Shown: positions 1-8,914 of the stretch, one piece after another
Layout: each line of letters starts with the position of its first letter
How positions within the stretch are numbered: the stretch's first letter is position 1
NCBI RefSeq assembly: GCF_020165985.1
Contig: NZ_JAIUKZ010000007.1
Location: forward strand, 248,001-312,000
Length of the DNA stretch: 64,000 bases
From: Bacillus sp. RAR_GA_16
GTDB taxonomy: Bacteria; Bacillota; Bacilli; Bacillales; Guptibacillaceae
Reading direction: 5' to 3'
Program-made: the position numbers and the translations under genes
The notes under the pieces: model-generated
The model's input: the letters and a program-made list of their open reading frames with translations, nothing else
Told to the model about the DNA's origin: nothing
Databases searched by the model: none

Positions 1-1
1 G

Positions 2-76
2 CCTTCGTTCTCAAATCGTGAAGCGATGCTAAACATGATGCAACAAATCAATGGCTGGTTTTCACAGCTTTCCTAG
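2..76 (+). CDS. C-terminal end of a YtxK-like class I methyltransferase (partial)
   Basis: An open frame entering from the left edge encodes the last 24 residues of a protein ending in NGWFSQLS before a TAG stop. Nothing catalytic is visible. In Bacillus the gene directly upstream of ackA in the same orientation is ytxK, a predicted SAM-dependent DNA-methylase-like protein whose C-terminus is a similar amphipathic helix. The assignment therefore rests on gene order and a weak sequence resemblance. Confidence 0.45.
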   Translation, partial: PSFSNREAMLNMMQQINGWFSQLS

Positions 77-82
77 TAGAAG

Positions 83-135
83 TGAAACGTTTACAAATCT
101 GAATTGGCGGAATACTTGGATGTAAGCGGTTTTCA
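83..135 (+). promoter_or_regulatory. Two cre-like sites (CcpA) upstream of ackA
   Basis: TGAAACGTTTACA (83-95) and TGTAAGCGGTTTTCA (121-135) resemble the catabolite-responsive element TGNAANCGNWNNCA. The first is one base short and the second one base long in the central part. B. subtilis ackA is activated by CcpA through cre sequences upstream of its promoter, so the position is right. The imperfect lengths keep confidence moderate. Confidence 0.45.
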
Positions 136-137
136 CC

Positions 138-167
138 TTGAATAAAGTAGTGGTCGGTGTTTAAATA
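138..167 (+). promoter_or_regulatory. Probable sigma-A promoter of ackA
   Basis: TTGAAT (138-143) is followed after 18 bases by TAAATA (162-167). It lies just downstream of the cre-like sites and about 85 bases before the ackA start, the arrangement expected for a CcpA-activated promoter. Confidence 0.4.
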
Positions 168-182
168 ATAAGAGTGCTAAAG

Positions 183-205
183 ATAGAAGGGTCTCACCCT
201 TCTAT
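183..205 (+). other. Perfect 9-bp hairpin in the ackA leader
   Basis: ATAGAAGGG (183-191) is exactly complementary to CCCTTCTAT (197-205) with a 5-base loop. Only three further T residues follow, so it is a poor terminator. It sits between the promoter and the ribosome binding site of ackA. It could stabilise the mRNA or act as a weak attenuator. Confidence 0.5.
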
Positions 206-251
206 TTTCGTGTCGTATTCTAATTTTATTGAATTAAAGGAGCTGTCACAT

Positions 252-1439
252 ATGGCGAAAATAATCGCAATCAACGCCGGTAGTTCTTCGTTGAAGTTTC
301 AACTTTTAAATATGCCGGAAGAAACTGTTATCACAAAAGGACTCGTGGAGAGAATCGGCCTTGATGACGCCATTTTTACAATAGAAGTGAACGGTGAAAA
401 GAAAGAAGAAATTACAAACATTCCTGATCACGCAGTAGCGGTTAAAATGCTGTTGGACAAGCTAATTAGTTACTCCATTATTTCTTCTTATGATGAAATT
501 GAAGGTGTTGGGCACCGCGTTGTTCACGGTGGAGAGAAATTTAATGACTCTGCAATGATCACAGATGAAGTCCTTGCTGGAATTGAAGAAGTATCGGAGC
601 TTGCTCCATTGCATAACCCTGCAAACCTTGTAGGTATTCGTGCATTCCGCGAGATTTTGCCAGAAGTTCCATCTGTAGCCGTATTTGATACAGCATTCCA
701 TCAGTCAATGCCAGAGCAATCGTTCTTATATAGCTTGCCGTATGAATATTACGAAAACTATGGTGTGCGTAAATATGGTTTCCATGGTACTTCTCACCAG
801 TATGTTTCAGAGCGCGCTGCAGAAATGCTTGGTCGTCCTCTCGATCAGCTGCGTCTTCTTTCTTGTCACCTCGGTAACGGGGCAAGTATTGCAGCGATCG
901 AAGGCGGAAAGTCAATCGATACTTCCATGGGCTTTACACCTCTAGCTGGTGTGACGATGGGAACTCGTTCCGGAAATATCGACCCTGCCTTAATTCCATT
1001 TATTATGGAAAAGACTGGTCAAACAGCAGAAGAAGTTATGAACACCTTGAACAAGAAAAGTGGTCTTCTTGGTGTATCTGGCTTCTCAAGTGATCTTCGC
1101 GATATCACAAGTAAAGCAGAAGCTGGAAATGAACGTGCTGAACTTGCGCTTGAAGTCTTTACTTCACGCATTCACAAGTACATTGGATCATATGCTGCAC
1201 GTATGTCTGGATTAGACGCAATTATTTTTACTGCTGGTATCGGTGAAAATAGTGACGCGGTCCGTGCACGTGTGCTTCGTGGCCTTGAATTTATGGGCGT
1301 ATACTGGGATCCAGCTCTAAATAAGGTGAAAGGGAAAGAAGCGTTCATTAACTACCCTCACTCACCAGTAAAAGTCATGATTATCCCAACAAATGAAGAA
1401 GTTGTGATTGCACGAGATACTGTACGACTTTCTAAATAA
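252..1439 (+). CDS. ackA: Acetate kinase
   Basis: Acetate kinase makes ATP and acetate from acetyl phosphate and ADP in the Pta-AckA overflow pathway of the cytosol. The ATG at 252, nine bases after AAAGGAG, gives 395 residues, the same length as B. subtilis AckA; the frame is open further upstream but has no ribosome site there. Visible signatures are INAGSSSLK at residues 7-15, GHRVVHGGE around residue 90, FDTAFH with Asp146, the HLGNG phosphate loop near 206 and GTRSGNIDP with Arg239. The leader carries cre-like sites, and the gene ends in its own terminator. Confidence 0.98.
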   Translation: MAKIIAINAGSSSLKFQLLNMPEETVITKGLVERIGLDDAIFTIEVNGEKKEEITNIPDHAVAVKMLLDKLISYSIISSYDEIEGVGHRVVHGGEKFNDSAMITDEVLAGIEEVSELAPLHNPANLVGIRAFREILPEVPSVAVFDTAFHQSMPEQSFLYSLPYEYYENYGVRKYGFHGTSHQYVSERAAEMLGRPLDQLRLLSCHLGNGASIAAIEGGKSIDTSMGFTPLAGVTMGTRSGNIDPALIPFIMEKTGQTAEEVMNTLNKKSGLLGVSGFSSDLRDITSKAEAGNERAELALEVFTSRIHKYIGSYAARMSGLDAIIFTAGIGENSDAVRARVLRGLEFMGVYWDPALNKVKGKEAFINYPHSPVKVMIIPTNEEVVIARDTVRLSK

Positions 1440-1446
1440 ATCATTA

Positions 1447-1475
1447 AGAGAGCACCTGCGAAGGGTGCTCTTTTT
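1447..1475 (+). terminator. Rho-independent terminator of ackA
   Basis: AGAGCACC (1449-1456) pairs with GGTGCTCT (1464-1471), followed by a T run. Confidence 0.85.
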
Positions 1476-1557
1476 GGTGGTGTTCCTTTACCTTTGTTGG
1501 AAGTTTTTGAATGGAAAAGCTACAATATAAGAAAGGGGTTGAAGGGAGAGATATCAA

Positions 1558-2415
1558 TTGGTTTGGACTGAAAGAGAACAAAAAAGAATGGCCACGATCA
1601 ACTTATGGGAAGAAGAACACTTTGCGCATGAAGCAACTGACGTCGAACGGACGTTTCAGAAATACTATACCCACCGGTTCAATCAGCTGGATTCTAACGC
1701 AAAAAAACGCATGTATGCGGTGATGGACTCGGTACTTTTTCATATGCATGCGCTTATACAAAATTCCCAGTCACAAGTCGATGCGAGTCATCGACTGTTA
1801 ACCGATGCACGCTTGTTCCATCCAGAAATTGAACAAATTCAGGACATGAAAAAATTATCTATTGACCAGCTTGTCTACATTGCAGATCAACAAATTGCTC
1901 GTCAGCGTATGGTTTCGTTTGCACAAGGGGGACTTACAGGTACAGGGAGTTTTCTATTACTTGGTCTTGATTTACCCGCAGTGCTTGCGATTAATTTACG
2001 GACCGTACAGCTTATTGCAATGACATATGGTTATCCTGTCAATTACCCTTCAGAAATGATGATCGCGCTTAAAGTTTTTCATATGGCCACTCTACCTAAA
2101 GGTTTACAAGAGCGAGCATGGCGAGAACTAGAGGAAGAGGTAAAGCAGGAACAGATACACCCCTATTTTTATGAAGGACCTGAGGGAATTGCTGATGCTA
2201 ACTGGCTACAGGGGCCGATGAAGCAAGTCATCAAAGGTACTGTACTCATGATGCTACGAAAAAAAATGATTCAAGGCATTCCGATTCTTGGCATTGCCAT
2301 TGGCGCAGCCGTGAACTATCGATTTACAAGGTCTGTCAGTGAAGTTGCTCATAAGTTTTATGAGAAGCGCTTTCTAAATGAACTGAGAGAGGAGATGGGA
2401 AATGAGTTCTCGTGA
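1558..2415 (+). CDS. EcsC family protein
   Basis: This 285-residue protein matches the EcsC family. The family is named after the third gene of the B. subtilis ecs ABC-transporter locus, and its biochemical role is unknown. The central part (about residues 120-160) holds a glycine-rich hydrophobic stretch with LDLPAVLAINLRTVQLIA, typical of the family, and a second hydrophobic segment lies near 240-255. The start is TTG at 1558 behind AAGGGAGAG. It overlaps the following moaB by 14 bases, so the two are probably translated from one message. There is no ecsAB nearby. Confidence 0.85.
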   Translation: MVWTEREQKRMATINLWEEEHFAHEATDVERTFQKYYTHRFNQLDSNAKKRMYAVMDSVLFHMHALIQNSQSQVDASHRLLTDARLFHPEIEQIQDMKKLSIDQLVYIADQQIARQRMVSFAQGGLTGTGSFLLLGLDLPAVLAINLRTVQLIAMTYGYPVNYPSEMMIALKVFHMATLPKGLQERAWRELEEEVKQEQIHPYFYEGPEGIADANWLQGPMKQVIKGTVLMMLRKKMIQGIPILGIAIGAAVNYRFTRSVSEVAHKFYEKRFLNELREEMGNEFS

Positions 2416-2908
2416 GCATAAATCAAGTGCGCCTACAGTGATTAATTGTTTCATTGTAACGGTGAGTGACACCAGAACAAATGAGACAGATAAAAGTGGG
2501 AAAATCATTTCTTCTTTTCTTGAAGAAACTGGTCATAAGGTCTTCGAACGAATGATTGTCAAGGATGAGAAAGAGGAAATTCATGCCGCTATTAAGCGAG
2601 GGGTTATGGCTAGTGACGTTGACGCTGTTTTATTAAACGGTGGAACTGGTATATCTAAGCGGGATGTTACTTACGAAGTTGTGGAAGCGATGCTTGAAAA
2701 GGAGCTAGCCGGGTTTGGTGAGTTGTTTCGTATGATTAGCTATACAGAGGATATAGGTTCGCCTGCTATGCTAAGTAGAGCCATTGGTGGGGTGACAGGA
2801 GAAACGGCCATCTTTGCTATGCCAGGATCTTCAGGTGCTGTTAAATTAGCGATGTCTAAGTTGTTAATTCCAGAGCTTCCTCACATTGTGAGAGAGCTTC
2901 GCAAATAA
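2402..2908 (+). CDS. moaB: Molybdopterin adenylyltransferase-like protein MoaB
   Basis: MoaB/MogA proteins activate molybdopterin by adenylation during molybdenum cofactor synthesis. The 168 residues show the MoCF fold signatures: TVSDTR near residue 22, NGGTGISKRDVT near 81 and the AMPGSSGAVKLAM segment near 142. The last binds the pterin phosphate in this family. The start lies within the end of the EcsC-family gene. In B. subtilis moaB also lies near ackA, so this is the conserved locus, although no other moa or moe genes are in the window. Confidence 0.93.
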   Translation: MSSREHKSSAPTVINCFIVTVSDTRTNETDKSGKIISSFLEETGHKVFERMIVKDEKEEIHAAIKRGVMASDVDAVLLNGGTGISKRDVTYEVVEAMLEKELAGFGELFRMISYTEDIGSPAMLSRAIGGVTGETAIFAMPGSSGAVKLAMSKLLIPELPHIVRELRK

Positions 2909-3047
2909 TGGCCGTATGGTTCATACATAATGATCATCTTAAGATAACGTATTCGTCATCGTTAACAAGAAATCGTCAATCAATAAGTAAACTGCTCTGT
3001 TATTGGATAGAATACGAAAGTAAGACCGAATAACAGGAGGCTACGGG

Positions 3048-3206
3048 ATGACTGATAAGAAAAAGGAATTGATCTATGATGAAAAAGGTGAAATGGCAGT
3101 ACATCAACAGCTGAGTGAATCGTACCAGAGTGGTGTCATTGACCAGGAAGAAAAAGAAGAAGATAAAAAGCTTCCTCGTAAAGCTAATCGAAAAAGTTAT
3201 TATTAA
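3048..3206 (+). CDS. Small DUF4025 (YozQ-like) protein
   Basis: A 52-residue, highly charged protein starts at ATG 3048 behind AACAGGAGG. The segment VHQQLSESYQSGVID at residues 18-32 resembles the conserved core of the small YozQ/DUF4025 proteins of Bacillus, whose function is unknown. The rest is lysine and glutamate rich with no membrane segment or cysteine. A strong terminator follows six bases after the stop. The family call is from memory of the motif and should be read as tentative. Confidence 0.65.
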   Translation: MTDKKKELIYDEKGEMAVHQQLSESYQSGVIDQEEKEEDKKLPRKANRKSYY

Positions 3207-3211
3207 GAAAG

Positions 3212-3243
3212 AAAAGTTCATGCGCATCGCATGAACTTTTTTA
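3212..3243. terminator. Terminator between convergent genes
   Basis: AAGTTCATGCG pairs with CGCATGAACTT around a short loop, with a T run on the plus strand and a shorter one on the minus strand. It can serve both the small DUF4025 gene and the NCS1 permease gene. Confidence 0.85.
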
Positions 3244-3246
3244 TAA

Positions 3247-4584
3247 CTACAAACGCTGAATCTTTTCTCTCTGGAACCATTTGAAAGAAAGGTAAAGTAC
3301 GCCAGTTAACAGAAACGATAAAAAGCCTGGTGAATAATTAGAAGGTAGTTGAAGATAAACCAGAACGCCTACTAAGATTGCAAGGAATCCAGGACGATTT
3401 AATGTGTTCGTTTTCTCAGATAAAGTGTCGAGCATGTTGGATGTAAAGCTTCCTTTTTTAATAATGATGAAATCGGTCACAATGATGGCTGATAAAGGAA
3501 TAACCAAAGAACCAAGAAGAGAGATAAACGACTCTGCCTCATCTACAAATGCTGGAAAAGCACTTAATGCTATAGCGGCGCATCCCAATAAAATGGCGCT
3601 CTTTATTCTTCCGAGACATGGAAACGTGTTGAGGAGGCTATATCCTCCCGTGTAGGCATTGCTAATGTTAATCATAATCATTGAACAAAGTGCGGATGCA
3701 AAAATCAGAACTAATAGAAGGGGAGACTCCGTCTGTTGGCTTGTAATTAAGAATGGATTCCATGTTCCAGCAACTGATGCGGTGTAGGCACCAAGAATTG
3801 CGGTTAACGTAAAGCCCAGTGTGTTTCCTGAGAATATGCCCCAAAAAGCATGTTGAGGAGATTTTGCGTATCTAGCCATGTCAGAAGAACTACTAACTCC
3901 TGATACATATTGAACAAAAGCAAGACTAGCAAAGAAAAAGAATGAGGCATTTGGTTCTCCCTTTAACGAAAGAATTGATGAGTAATGATTTCCATTGACA
4001 GAAGTTGTGAAGTAGACAAGGAACATCGCAACGCCTCCTGCAAATAAAAGTGGAAGAAAATATTTCGTTACTTTTTTTACAGCATCGAACCCCACTAAAG
4101 CAAGTAATGCCATGACAGTAGCAAGAAAAAGGGAAGTCGGAAGAAATGGGATACTGATTGAAAAAGCGCGTTTCATTAATTCAACGACCATATAGGTGCC
4201 GCCGATGGTTTGAACGGAAAACCAATAAAGGGACGTGATTGTTCTTACGGGTGACGCAAAGTATTGGGCCCCTTTGACGCCAACAAATGCACGAACAGCG
4301 TATTGGGAAGGAATTCCTCTTCTTGCTCCTGGAAAGGATAAGAATGAAACGAATAGAAAAGCAATGGTTGCTCCAAATACAGTAGCAAGCACGGCCCAAG
4401 TGAAGCTAAGTCCACCCTCAAGAACAGCGAGTGCAGGCACGAGGAAATTTCCGGCGTTCACGGAGACAGCCATTTGAATCATCGCATATTCGTACCAGCG
4501 AGTTGTGCGCGATGTTTTTGGGACGGATTCAAGACCATAACGTTCAATTTGGATAGGATTGGATGATTTTTGTAAACTGCTCAT
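3247..4584 (-). CDS. NCS1 family purine/cytosine permease
   Basis: This is a 445-residue integral membrane protein with about 12 hydrophobic segments. It belongs to the nucleobase:cation symporter-1 family, which imports cytosine, purines, allantoin, hydantoin or thiamine-type substrates. Characteristic features are the N-terminal RYGLESVP segment, the NAGNFLVPA stretch in TM1, the SFPGARRGIPSQY loop between TM2 and TM3, and SGVSSSSDMARYAK in the middle. The substrate cannot be read from sequence. It stands alone on the minus strand and shares a terminator with the convergent small gene. Confidence 0.88.
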   Translation of the reverse strand: MSSLQKSSNPIQIERYGLESVPKTSRTTRWYEYAMIQMAVSVNAGNFLVPALAVLEGGLSFTWAVLATVFGATIAFLFVSFLSFPGARRGIPSQYAVRAFVGVKGAQYFASPVRTITSLYWFSVQTIGGTYMVVELMKRAFSISIPFLPTSLFLATVMALLALVGFDAVKKVTKYFLPLLFAGGVAMFLVYFTTSVNGNHYSSILSLKGEPNASFFFFASLAFVQYVSGVSSSSDMARYAKSPQHAFWGIFSGNTLGFTLTAILGAYTASVAGTWNPFLITSQQTESPLLLVLIFASALCSMIMINISNAYTGGYSLLNTFPCLGRIKSAILLGCAAIALSAFPAFVDEAESFISLLGSLVIPLSAIIVTDFIIIKKGSFTSNMLDTLSEKTNTLNRPGFLAILVGVLVYLQLPSNYSPGFLSFLLTGVLYLSFKWFQREKIQRL

Positions 4585-4708
4585 AGACTCTCCTTTTACA
4601 AATCGATTCTTCTTCTATTCTAGAGGTGGGCGTAAGAGGAAGCAATTCTAATGATGGGTTTAGGAATAATATTGATTACTTTCACTCAGCATAAGGGTGA
4701 GGTGATAA

Positions 4709-5086
4709 ATGATGAAAAAACTTACAATCCTAACGTTTGCTATTTACCTAAGCTTATTTACCATTCGTGCTGAAGCATCTACACTCCAAAATAGTTTTTC
4801 ATTTAAATGTATGGTCGTCACAAATGGTGTGGAACACGAATGGGAGTTCTCCAGTCCAGATGAATTTGAAGTTGAGAACGGAAAGGTGGTTGAAAAAGGA
4901 GAGCGTGCAAAAGAGGAAGTGGAAGCCTTGTTTCAACATTTAGAGGTCACGGAAATTGCTCGTGTGGAAGAGCTTGTGAAAAGAATAGAGAACTATGGAT
5001 ATCAAAATGCTGAACGGTTTGAGGTAAAGTGGATGGATTCAAGTGGAAGGTTATACACCTGGGTATGGGATGAAAACGACAAGTAG
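4709..5086 (+). CDS. Secreted protein of unknown function
   Basis: The 125-residue product begins with a signal peptide: MMKK, a hydrophobic core, then an AEA-S cleavage-type site near residue 24. The mature part is acidic, with a single cysteine and a C-terminal WMDSSGRLYTWVW strand-like segment. I do not recognise the family. Two adjacent ATG codons (4709 and 4712) follow GGGTGAGGTG; either may be used. It precedes the crcB pair by 56 bases and could share their transcript. Confidence 0.6.
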   Translation: MMKKLTILTFAIYLSLFTIRAEASTLQNSFSFKCMVVTNGVEHEWEFSSPDEFEVENGKVVEKGERAKEEVEALFQHLEVTEIARVEELVKRIENYGYQNAERFEVKWMDSSGRLYTWVWDENDK

Positions 5087-5142
5087 ACTTTGAATAGCGG
5101 TTTCGATAAGATGAGAAAAGACGTGAAAGGAGCCGCATTCAA

Positions 5143-5511
5143 GTGAAAAACAGTCTCGCAGTTATAGCAGGTGGTGCCATTGGTGCTTCCTTTCGAGGGG
5201 CGTTAGGTACGCTGTTGAATGGTAGCCCTATCGCTACTTTTTTAGTAAATGTCATTGGTTCTATTCTCCTTGGTTTTTTCTATCAACATGTAAAATCAAA
5301 TACGCGATTATCAGATCCTTCTAAGAAATTTATTGCGACAGGTCTGCTAGGGTCGTTCACAACCTTTTCAACTTACTCTCTTGACTTATTCTTGTATTTA
5401 AAAGAAGAACGCTTTTTGGCAGTAGGCGTATATGGAGTCGGTAGTATTCTAGCTGGCATTCTAGGCGTCATCCTAGGAGTATCGTTAGCCAAAAAAGTGA
5501 GGAGGTTGTAA
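5143..5511 (+). CDS. crcB1: Fluoride channel subunit CrcB/Fluc (first copy)
   Basis: CrcB (Fluc) proteins are small dual-topology channels that export fluoride by forming antiparallel dimers. The 122-residue protein has four hydrophobic helices, the FLVNVIGS motif in TM2 and GSFTTFSTYSLD in TM3, which supplies the pore phenylalanines and the central sodium site. The start is GTG at 5143 behind AAAGGAG. The adjacent second copy suggests a heterodimeric channel whose two subunits insert in opposite orientations, as in B. subtilis. Confidence 0.93.
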   Translation: MKNSLAVIAGGAIGASFRGALGTLLNGSPIATFLVNVIGSILLGFFYQHVKSNTRLSDPSKKFIATGLLGSFTTFSTYSLDLFLYLKEERFLAVGVYGVGSILAGILGVILGVSLAKKVRRL

Positions 5512-5849
5512 TGGATTGGTTCATGATTGCTGTTGGTGGTGGTGTTGGGGCATGGCTTCGCTATGTTACGGCACTTGGTGTTAATCGCTTTAACAAATTT
5601 TCTTTCCCACTTGCAACTCTAGTTGTCAATCTTTTAGGAAGTTTTATTATGGGGATGGCCTATGGAGCGGGAGATTGGGGGCCAGCTGTCTCCACTGGTT
5701 TTCTTGGAGCATTCACAACCTTTTCAACTTTTATGTATGAGGCTTTTGAACTATCATCATCAAAGCCCTGGCTTTCTGTTAGTTATATAGCGATAAGCGT
5801 TGCATTTGGGTTGTTAATGGCAACGGTGGGGTATATGATTATGGTGTGA
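5511..5849 (+). CDS. crcB2: Fluoride channel subunit CrcB/Fluc (second copy)
   Basis: This is the second Fluc subunit, 112 residues, overlapping the first gene by one base (TAATG), so translational coupling is likely. It carries the same hallmarks: GGGVGAWLRY at the N-terminus, VVNLLGSFIMG in TM2 and GAFTTFSTFMYE in TM3. Known paired Fluc proteins need both partners for an active channel. No fluoride riboswitch motif was seen before the pair, so expression may be constitutive. Confidence 0.93.
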   Translation: MDWFMIAVGGGVGAWLRYVTALGVNRFNKFSFPLATLVVNLLGSFIMGMAYGAGDWGPAVSTGFLGAFTTFSTFMYEAFELSSSKPWLSVSYIAISVAFGLLMATVGYMIMV

Positions 5850-5931
5850 AGATTATGGAAATATTTTCGGTCTGTTTTAATTAAATCAGCTTAGCATATT
5901 CATTTTTTAGAAAAATTAAGGGGGAGTATGC

Positions 5932-7050
5932 ATGCATATTGGCATTCCTATTGAAGTGAAAAATAATGAAAATCGAGTAGCGATGACGCCAGCTGGAGTA
6001 TTAAATTTAACGCGTTTTGGCCATGAAGTTTATATCGAAAAAGGAGCTGGAATTGGCTCGGGGTTTGAGGATGAACAGTACAGGGAGGCGGGCGCTCATC
6101 TTGTGGAGACGGCGGCTGAAGCGTGGTCGAAAGAAATGGTTATGAAAGTGAAGGAGCCACTTCCCGAGGAATATGAATACTTCCGTGAAGGACTTATTTT
6201 ATTTACATATCTCCATCTCGCCGCCGAATCAGAGCTAACAAGGGCACTTGTTGAAAAAAAAGTGATTGGCATTGCTTATGAAACGGTTCAGTTACCAAAT
6301 GGCACATTACCTCTTTTAACACCTATGAGTGAAGTGGCCGGACGCATGGCTGCACAGATCGGTGCTCAATTCCTTGAAAAACCCAAAGGAGGACTTGGTA
6401 TTCTTCTTGGCGGTGTTCCTGGAGTTAAAAGAGGGAAGGTTACCGTCATAGGGGGCGGTGTTGTTGGGACGAATGCTGCCAAAATAGCAATGGGACTTGG
6501 AGCAGATGTCACCATTATGGATTTAAGTCCAGAAAGAATGCGTCAGCTTGATGATATCTTTGGAACTGAAATTAATACGCTAATGTCCAATCCTTTGAAT
6601 ATAACAGAAGCAGTAAAAGAATCGGATCTCGTTATTGGCGCCGTCCTTATTCCAGGAGCAAAAGCACCCAAACTAGTGACAGAAGAGATGATTAAGGAAA
6701 TGAAACCAGGGTCGGTTATTGTTGATGTTGCTATTGATCAGGGGGGGATTTTTGAAACCACAGATCGTATCACAACTCATGACAACCCTACTTATACGAA
6801 GCACGGGGTCGTTCATTACGCGGTTGCGAATATGCCAGGAGCTGTTCCACGAACTTCTACAATTGCCTTAACGAATGTGACTGTGCCTTATGCAGTTCAG
6901 TTAGCGAATAAAGGTTACAAAAAAGCCTGTCTTGAAAATGACCCTCTCTTAAAAGGAATCAATACAATGGACGGATATGTCACATATGAAGCTGTAGCTG
7001 AAGCTCACCAGCTTGTTTATAAGAGCGCTCGCTCACTCCTTGAAAAGTAA
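5932..7050 (+). CDS. ald: Alanine dehydrogenase
   Basis: It oxidises L-alanine to pyruvate and ammonia with NAD and supports alanine use and sporulation in Bacillus. The 372 residues match the family length. Substrate and catalytic residues can be placed at Arg15, Lys74, His95 and Asp269, and the NAD-binding glycine loop GGGVVG is at 174-179. The C-terminal [10 protein letters not shown] motif is also present. The start ATG at 5932 follows AGGGGGAG. The gene is monocistronic, with a terminator seven bases after the stop. Confidence 0.97.
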   Translation: MHIGIPIEVKNNENRVAMTPAGVLNLTRFGHEVYIEKGAGIGSGFEDEQYREAGAHLVETAAEAWSKEMVMKVKEPLPEEYEYFREGLILFTYLHLAAESELTRALVEKKVIGIAYETVQLPNGTLPLLTPMSEVAGRMAAQIGAQFLEKPKGGLGILLGGVPGVKRGKVTVIGGGVVGTNAAKIAMGLGADVTIMDLSPERMRQLDDIFGTEINTLMSNPLNITEAVKESDLVIGAVLIPGAKAPKLVTEEMIKEMKPGSVIVDVAIDQGGIFETTDRITTHDNPTYTKHGVVHYAVANMPGAVPRTSTIALTNVTVPYAVQLANKGYKKACLENDPLLKGINTMDGYVTYEAVAEAHQLVYKSARSLLEK

Positions 7051-7056
7051 AAAGTA

Positions 7057-7085
7057 TAAAGCAGCAATAGCTGCTTTATTTTTTT
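7057..7085 (+). terminator. Terminator of ald
   Basis: TAAAGCAGC pairs with GCTGCTTTA around AATA, followed by a long T run. Confidence 0.85.
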
Positions 7086-7175
7086 CGCTTATGAAGTAGC
7101 TTGCTTACTTTCATGAAATAGTCGTGAAGGATTTTCTTCATGAAGTCCGAAACATTACAATGGGGAGGTGAAAAC

Positions 7176-7640
7176 ATGGCCTTTTGGAGAAAAAAGGATG
7201 ATAAACGAAAGGAAGAACTGCCAACAATAATTGAGGCAACTCTTCATGAAATACGACAGGCAGTCGGTACTTTTGCAGAAAAGAAACGAGATGGTATTTC
7301 GTTAAAAGCTCTTGTGAAGGATAACAATGAACTTGATGCTTCTCTTCTCGTTACTCACCTTGGAGGAATTCCTTCGAAACCCTTTTATATGTCAAAAGAG
7401 ACATTCGAGCTTTTTGAAGAAGAACATCGCCATATTCCATATTGGATTGATACGGTTCAGAGAGCTGTAGATGCATACGTTCATTCTGAGAAGGAAGTTC
7501 CGATTATTGAAGGAGATCCGTTTCAAAAAATCAGCTTCTTTAAGTTGGAAAAGAAAGCTCTTTTAACAGAACGTCCCCCATTGGATTTTTATTATACGGA
7601 GCAAGAGGGAATGGTTTCACATCGAAAGCCAAATAAATAA
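7176..7640 (+). CDS. Unknown protein opening the PspA/aminopropyltransferase operon
   Basis: This 154-residue soluble protein has no signal peptide or membrane segment. Its N-terminus is very basic (MAFWRKKDDKRKEE). It contains FYMSKETFELFEEEH near the middle and IIEGDPF plus FFKLEKK near the C-terminus. It may belong to the DUF3939 group of Bacillus proteins, but that is only a recollection. The ATG at 7176 behind GGGGAGGTG is preferred over an in-frame ATG at 7140 that lacks a ribosome site. It is the first gene of a six-gene same-strand cluster. Confidence 0.65.
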   Translation: MAFWRKKDDKRKEELPTIIEATLHEIRQAVGTFAEKKRDGISLKALVKDNNELDASLLVTHLGGIPSKPFYMSKETFELFEEEHRHIPYWIDTVQRAVDAYVHSEKEVPIIEGDPFQKISFFKLEKKALLTERPPLDFYYTEQEGMVSHRKPNK

Positions 7641-7695
7641 TGGGAACATTTATGGAAGTCATTCGTATAAAAATAGGAGGATGGGAGGCGAGGAG

Positions 7696-8202
7696 ATGAG
7701 TTTTTTATCTAAAATCTTTGGAAAGAAGGAAGAAGAACCGATAAAAGAAAGGACGGTATTTTCGATTCAGGTTGGTGATATTGTGACTTATGATCTTGAG
7801 GATTATGAAGTAGTTGGAACGCTGACGTATCAAAATAAAGGGTATAAATGGTATGCATACCAGCTGAAATCGGGGTCAACGTCTATCTGGTTGAGTGCAG
7901 AAATGGATGATGAACTTGAGTTAGGCATTTATCGAAATAGTAAAGAAAAGCTGTCGAAACCGATTCAAGAAGAAATAAGCATTGACTCTGTTACGTACTA
8001 CAGGGAGGAACATGGAATTGCAAAAGTGACTGGCTCCGGTCGGGGAAGTAATGTAACTGGGCAGGAAGTCGAATACCACGATTTCTCAAATGAAGATGAA
8101 ACAAGTTTTCTATCTATTGAAATTTGGGGTTCTGAAGTTGAAGTGAGTATAGGATATCCTATTGAAGAGTATGAAATTAAAATTCTTGCAGGAAGCAAAT
8201 GA
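7696..8202 (+). CDS. DUF4178-like protein
   Basis: The 168-residue soluble protein resembles DUF4178 proteins, beta-rich domains of unknown function often encoded beside PspA and DUF350. Visible features are QVGDIVTYDLEDYEVVGTL near residue 25 and the SIWLSAEMDDELELGIY and WGSEVEVSIGYPI strands. The ATG at 7696 is chosen because GGGAGG lies seven bases before it; an ATG at 7681 sits directly against AGGAGG with no spacing. pspA follows after 14 bases. Confidence 0.75.
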   Translation: MSFLSKIFGKKEEEPIKERTVFSIQVGDIVTYDLEDYEVVGTLTYQNKGYKWYAYQLKSGSTSIWLSAEMDDELELGIYRNSKEKLSKPIQEEISIDSVTYYREEHGIAKVTGSGRGSNVTGQEVEYHDFSNEDETSFLSIEIWGSEVEVSIGYPIEEYEIKILAGSK

Positions 8203-8216
8203 GAGGATGATAGCCA

Positions 8217-8888
8217 ATGTTTAATATGTTTAAACGAGTTAAAACAATCATGTCTTCTGAGTTAAATGCGGCGCTTGATAAGGCGGAAGATCCGGTAAAA
8301 ATGCTAGAACAATTTATGAGGGATATGGAAGCGGACATCCGTGAAGCAGAAACAGCAGTAGCGAAACAAATATCAAATGAAAAAATGTTAAAAAAGAAAT
8401 GGGATGATGCCAATGCAATGGTTTCAAAGCGTCAGGACCAAGCGATGAAAGCATTGGAATCTGATAATGATGAATTAGCTAGAAGAGCGCTTCAAGATAA
8501 GAAAGATCATGAAGCAAAAGCGGAAACACTAAAAAGCTCTTATGAACGGGCAAAGACAGATGCAGATTCCCTTCGTTCAAAGTTAGATGAAATGAAAGAA
8601 GAATACCGTCAAATGCAGTTGAAAAAAGATAGCCTAAAAGCTCGCGCGGAATCCGCAAAGACAAAGACGAAAATAAATCGTGCTATGTCTGATATCGGCG
8701 GGGATGACTCGAGACGAGGGTTTGAACGTATGGAAGAAAAAGTACTTCAATATGAAGCGGAAGCAGAAACAAGTGAGGATATGCGTTCAAAAAGTCGTTC
8801 TCTTGATGATGAGCTTGATGCATTGGACAAAAATGACGACATTGATGATGAATTAGCAGCACTTAAGAAAAAAATGGGGAAAGAATAA
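8217..8888 (+). CDS. pspA: PspA/IM30 family membrane-stress protein
   Basis: PspA proteins are ESCRT-III-like coiled-coil scaffolds that bind and protect stressed cytoplasmic membrane. The 223 residues are almost all helix. The N-terminal amphipathic helix MFNMFKRVKTIMSSELNAAL is followed by AEDPVKMLEQFMRDME, the family signature, and long charged coiled coils to about residue 160. It lies between the DUF4178-like gene and the DUF4247 lipoprotein gene. That context is unlike the B. subtilis pspA-ydjGHI or liaH loci and ties it to the membrane aminopropyltransferase cassette. Confidence 0.93.
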   Translation: MFNMFKRVKTIMSSELNAALDKAEDPVKMLEQFMRDMEADIREAETAVAKQISNEKMLKKKWDDANAMVSKRQDQAMKALESDNDELARRALQDKKDHEAKAETLKSSYERAKTDADSLRSKLDEMKEEYRQMQLKKDSLKARAESAKTKTKINRAMSDIGGDDSRRGFERMEEKVLQYEAEAETSEDMRSKSRSLDDELDALDKNDDIDDELAALKKKMGKE

Positions 8889-8914
8889 ACTTTCCCCTTA
8901 AATGGGGTGGAAGA

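Noticed and set aside
559-915. Minus-strand open frame inside ackA
   Set aside because: A shadow of the conserved ackA frame with no ribosome site or family resemblance.
5087-5142. Fluoride riboswitch before crcB1
   Set aside because: The 56-base gap has neither the conserved pseudoknot sequence nor enough room.
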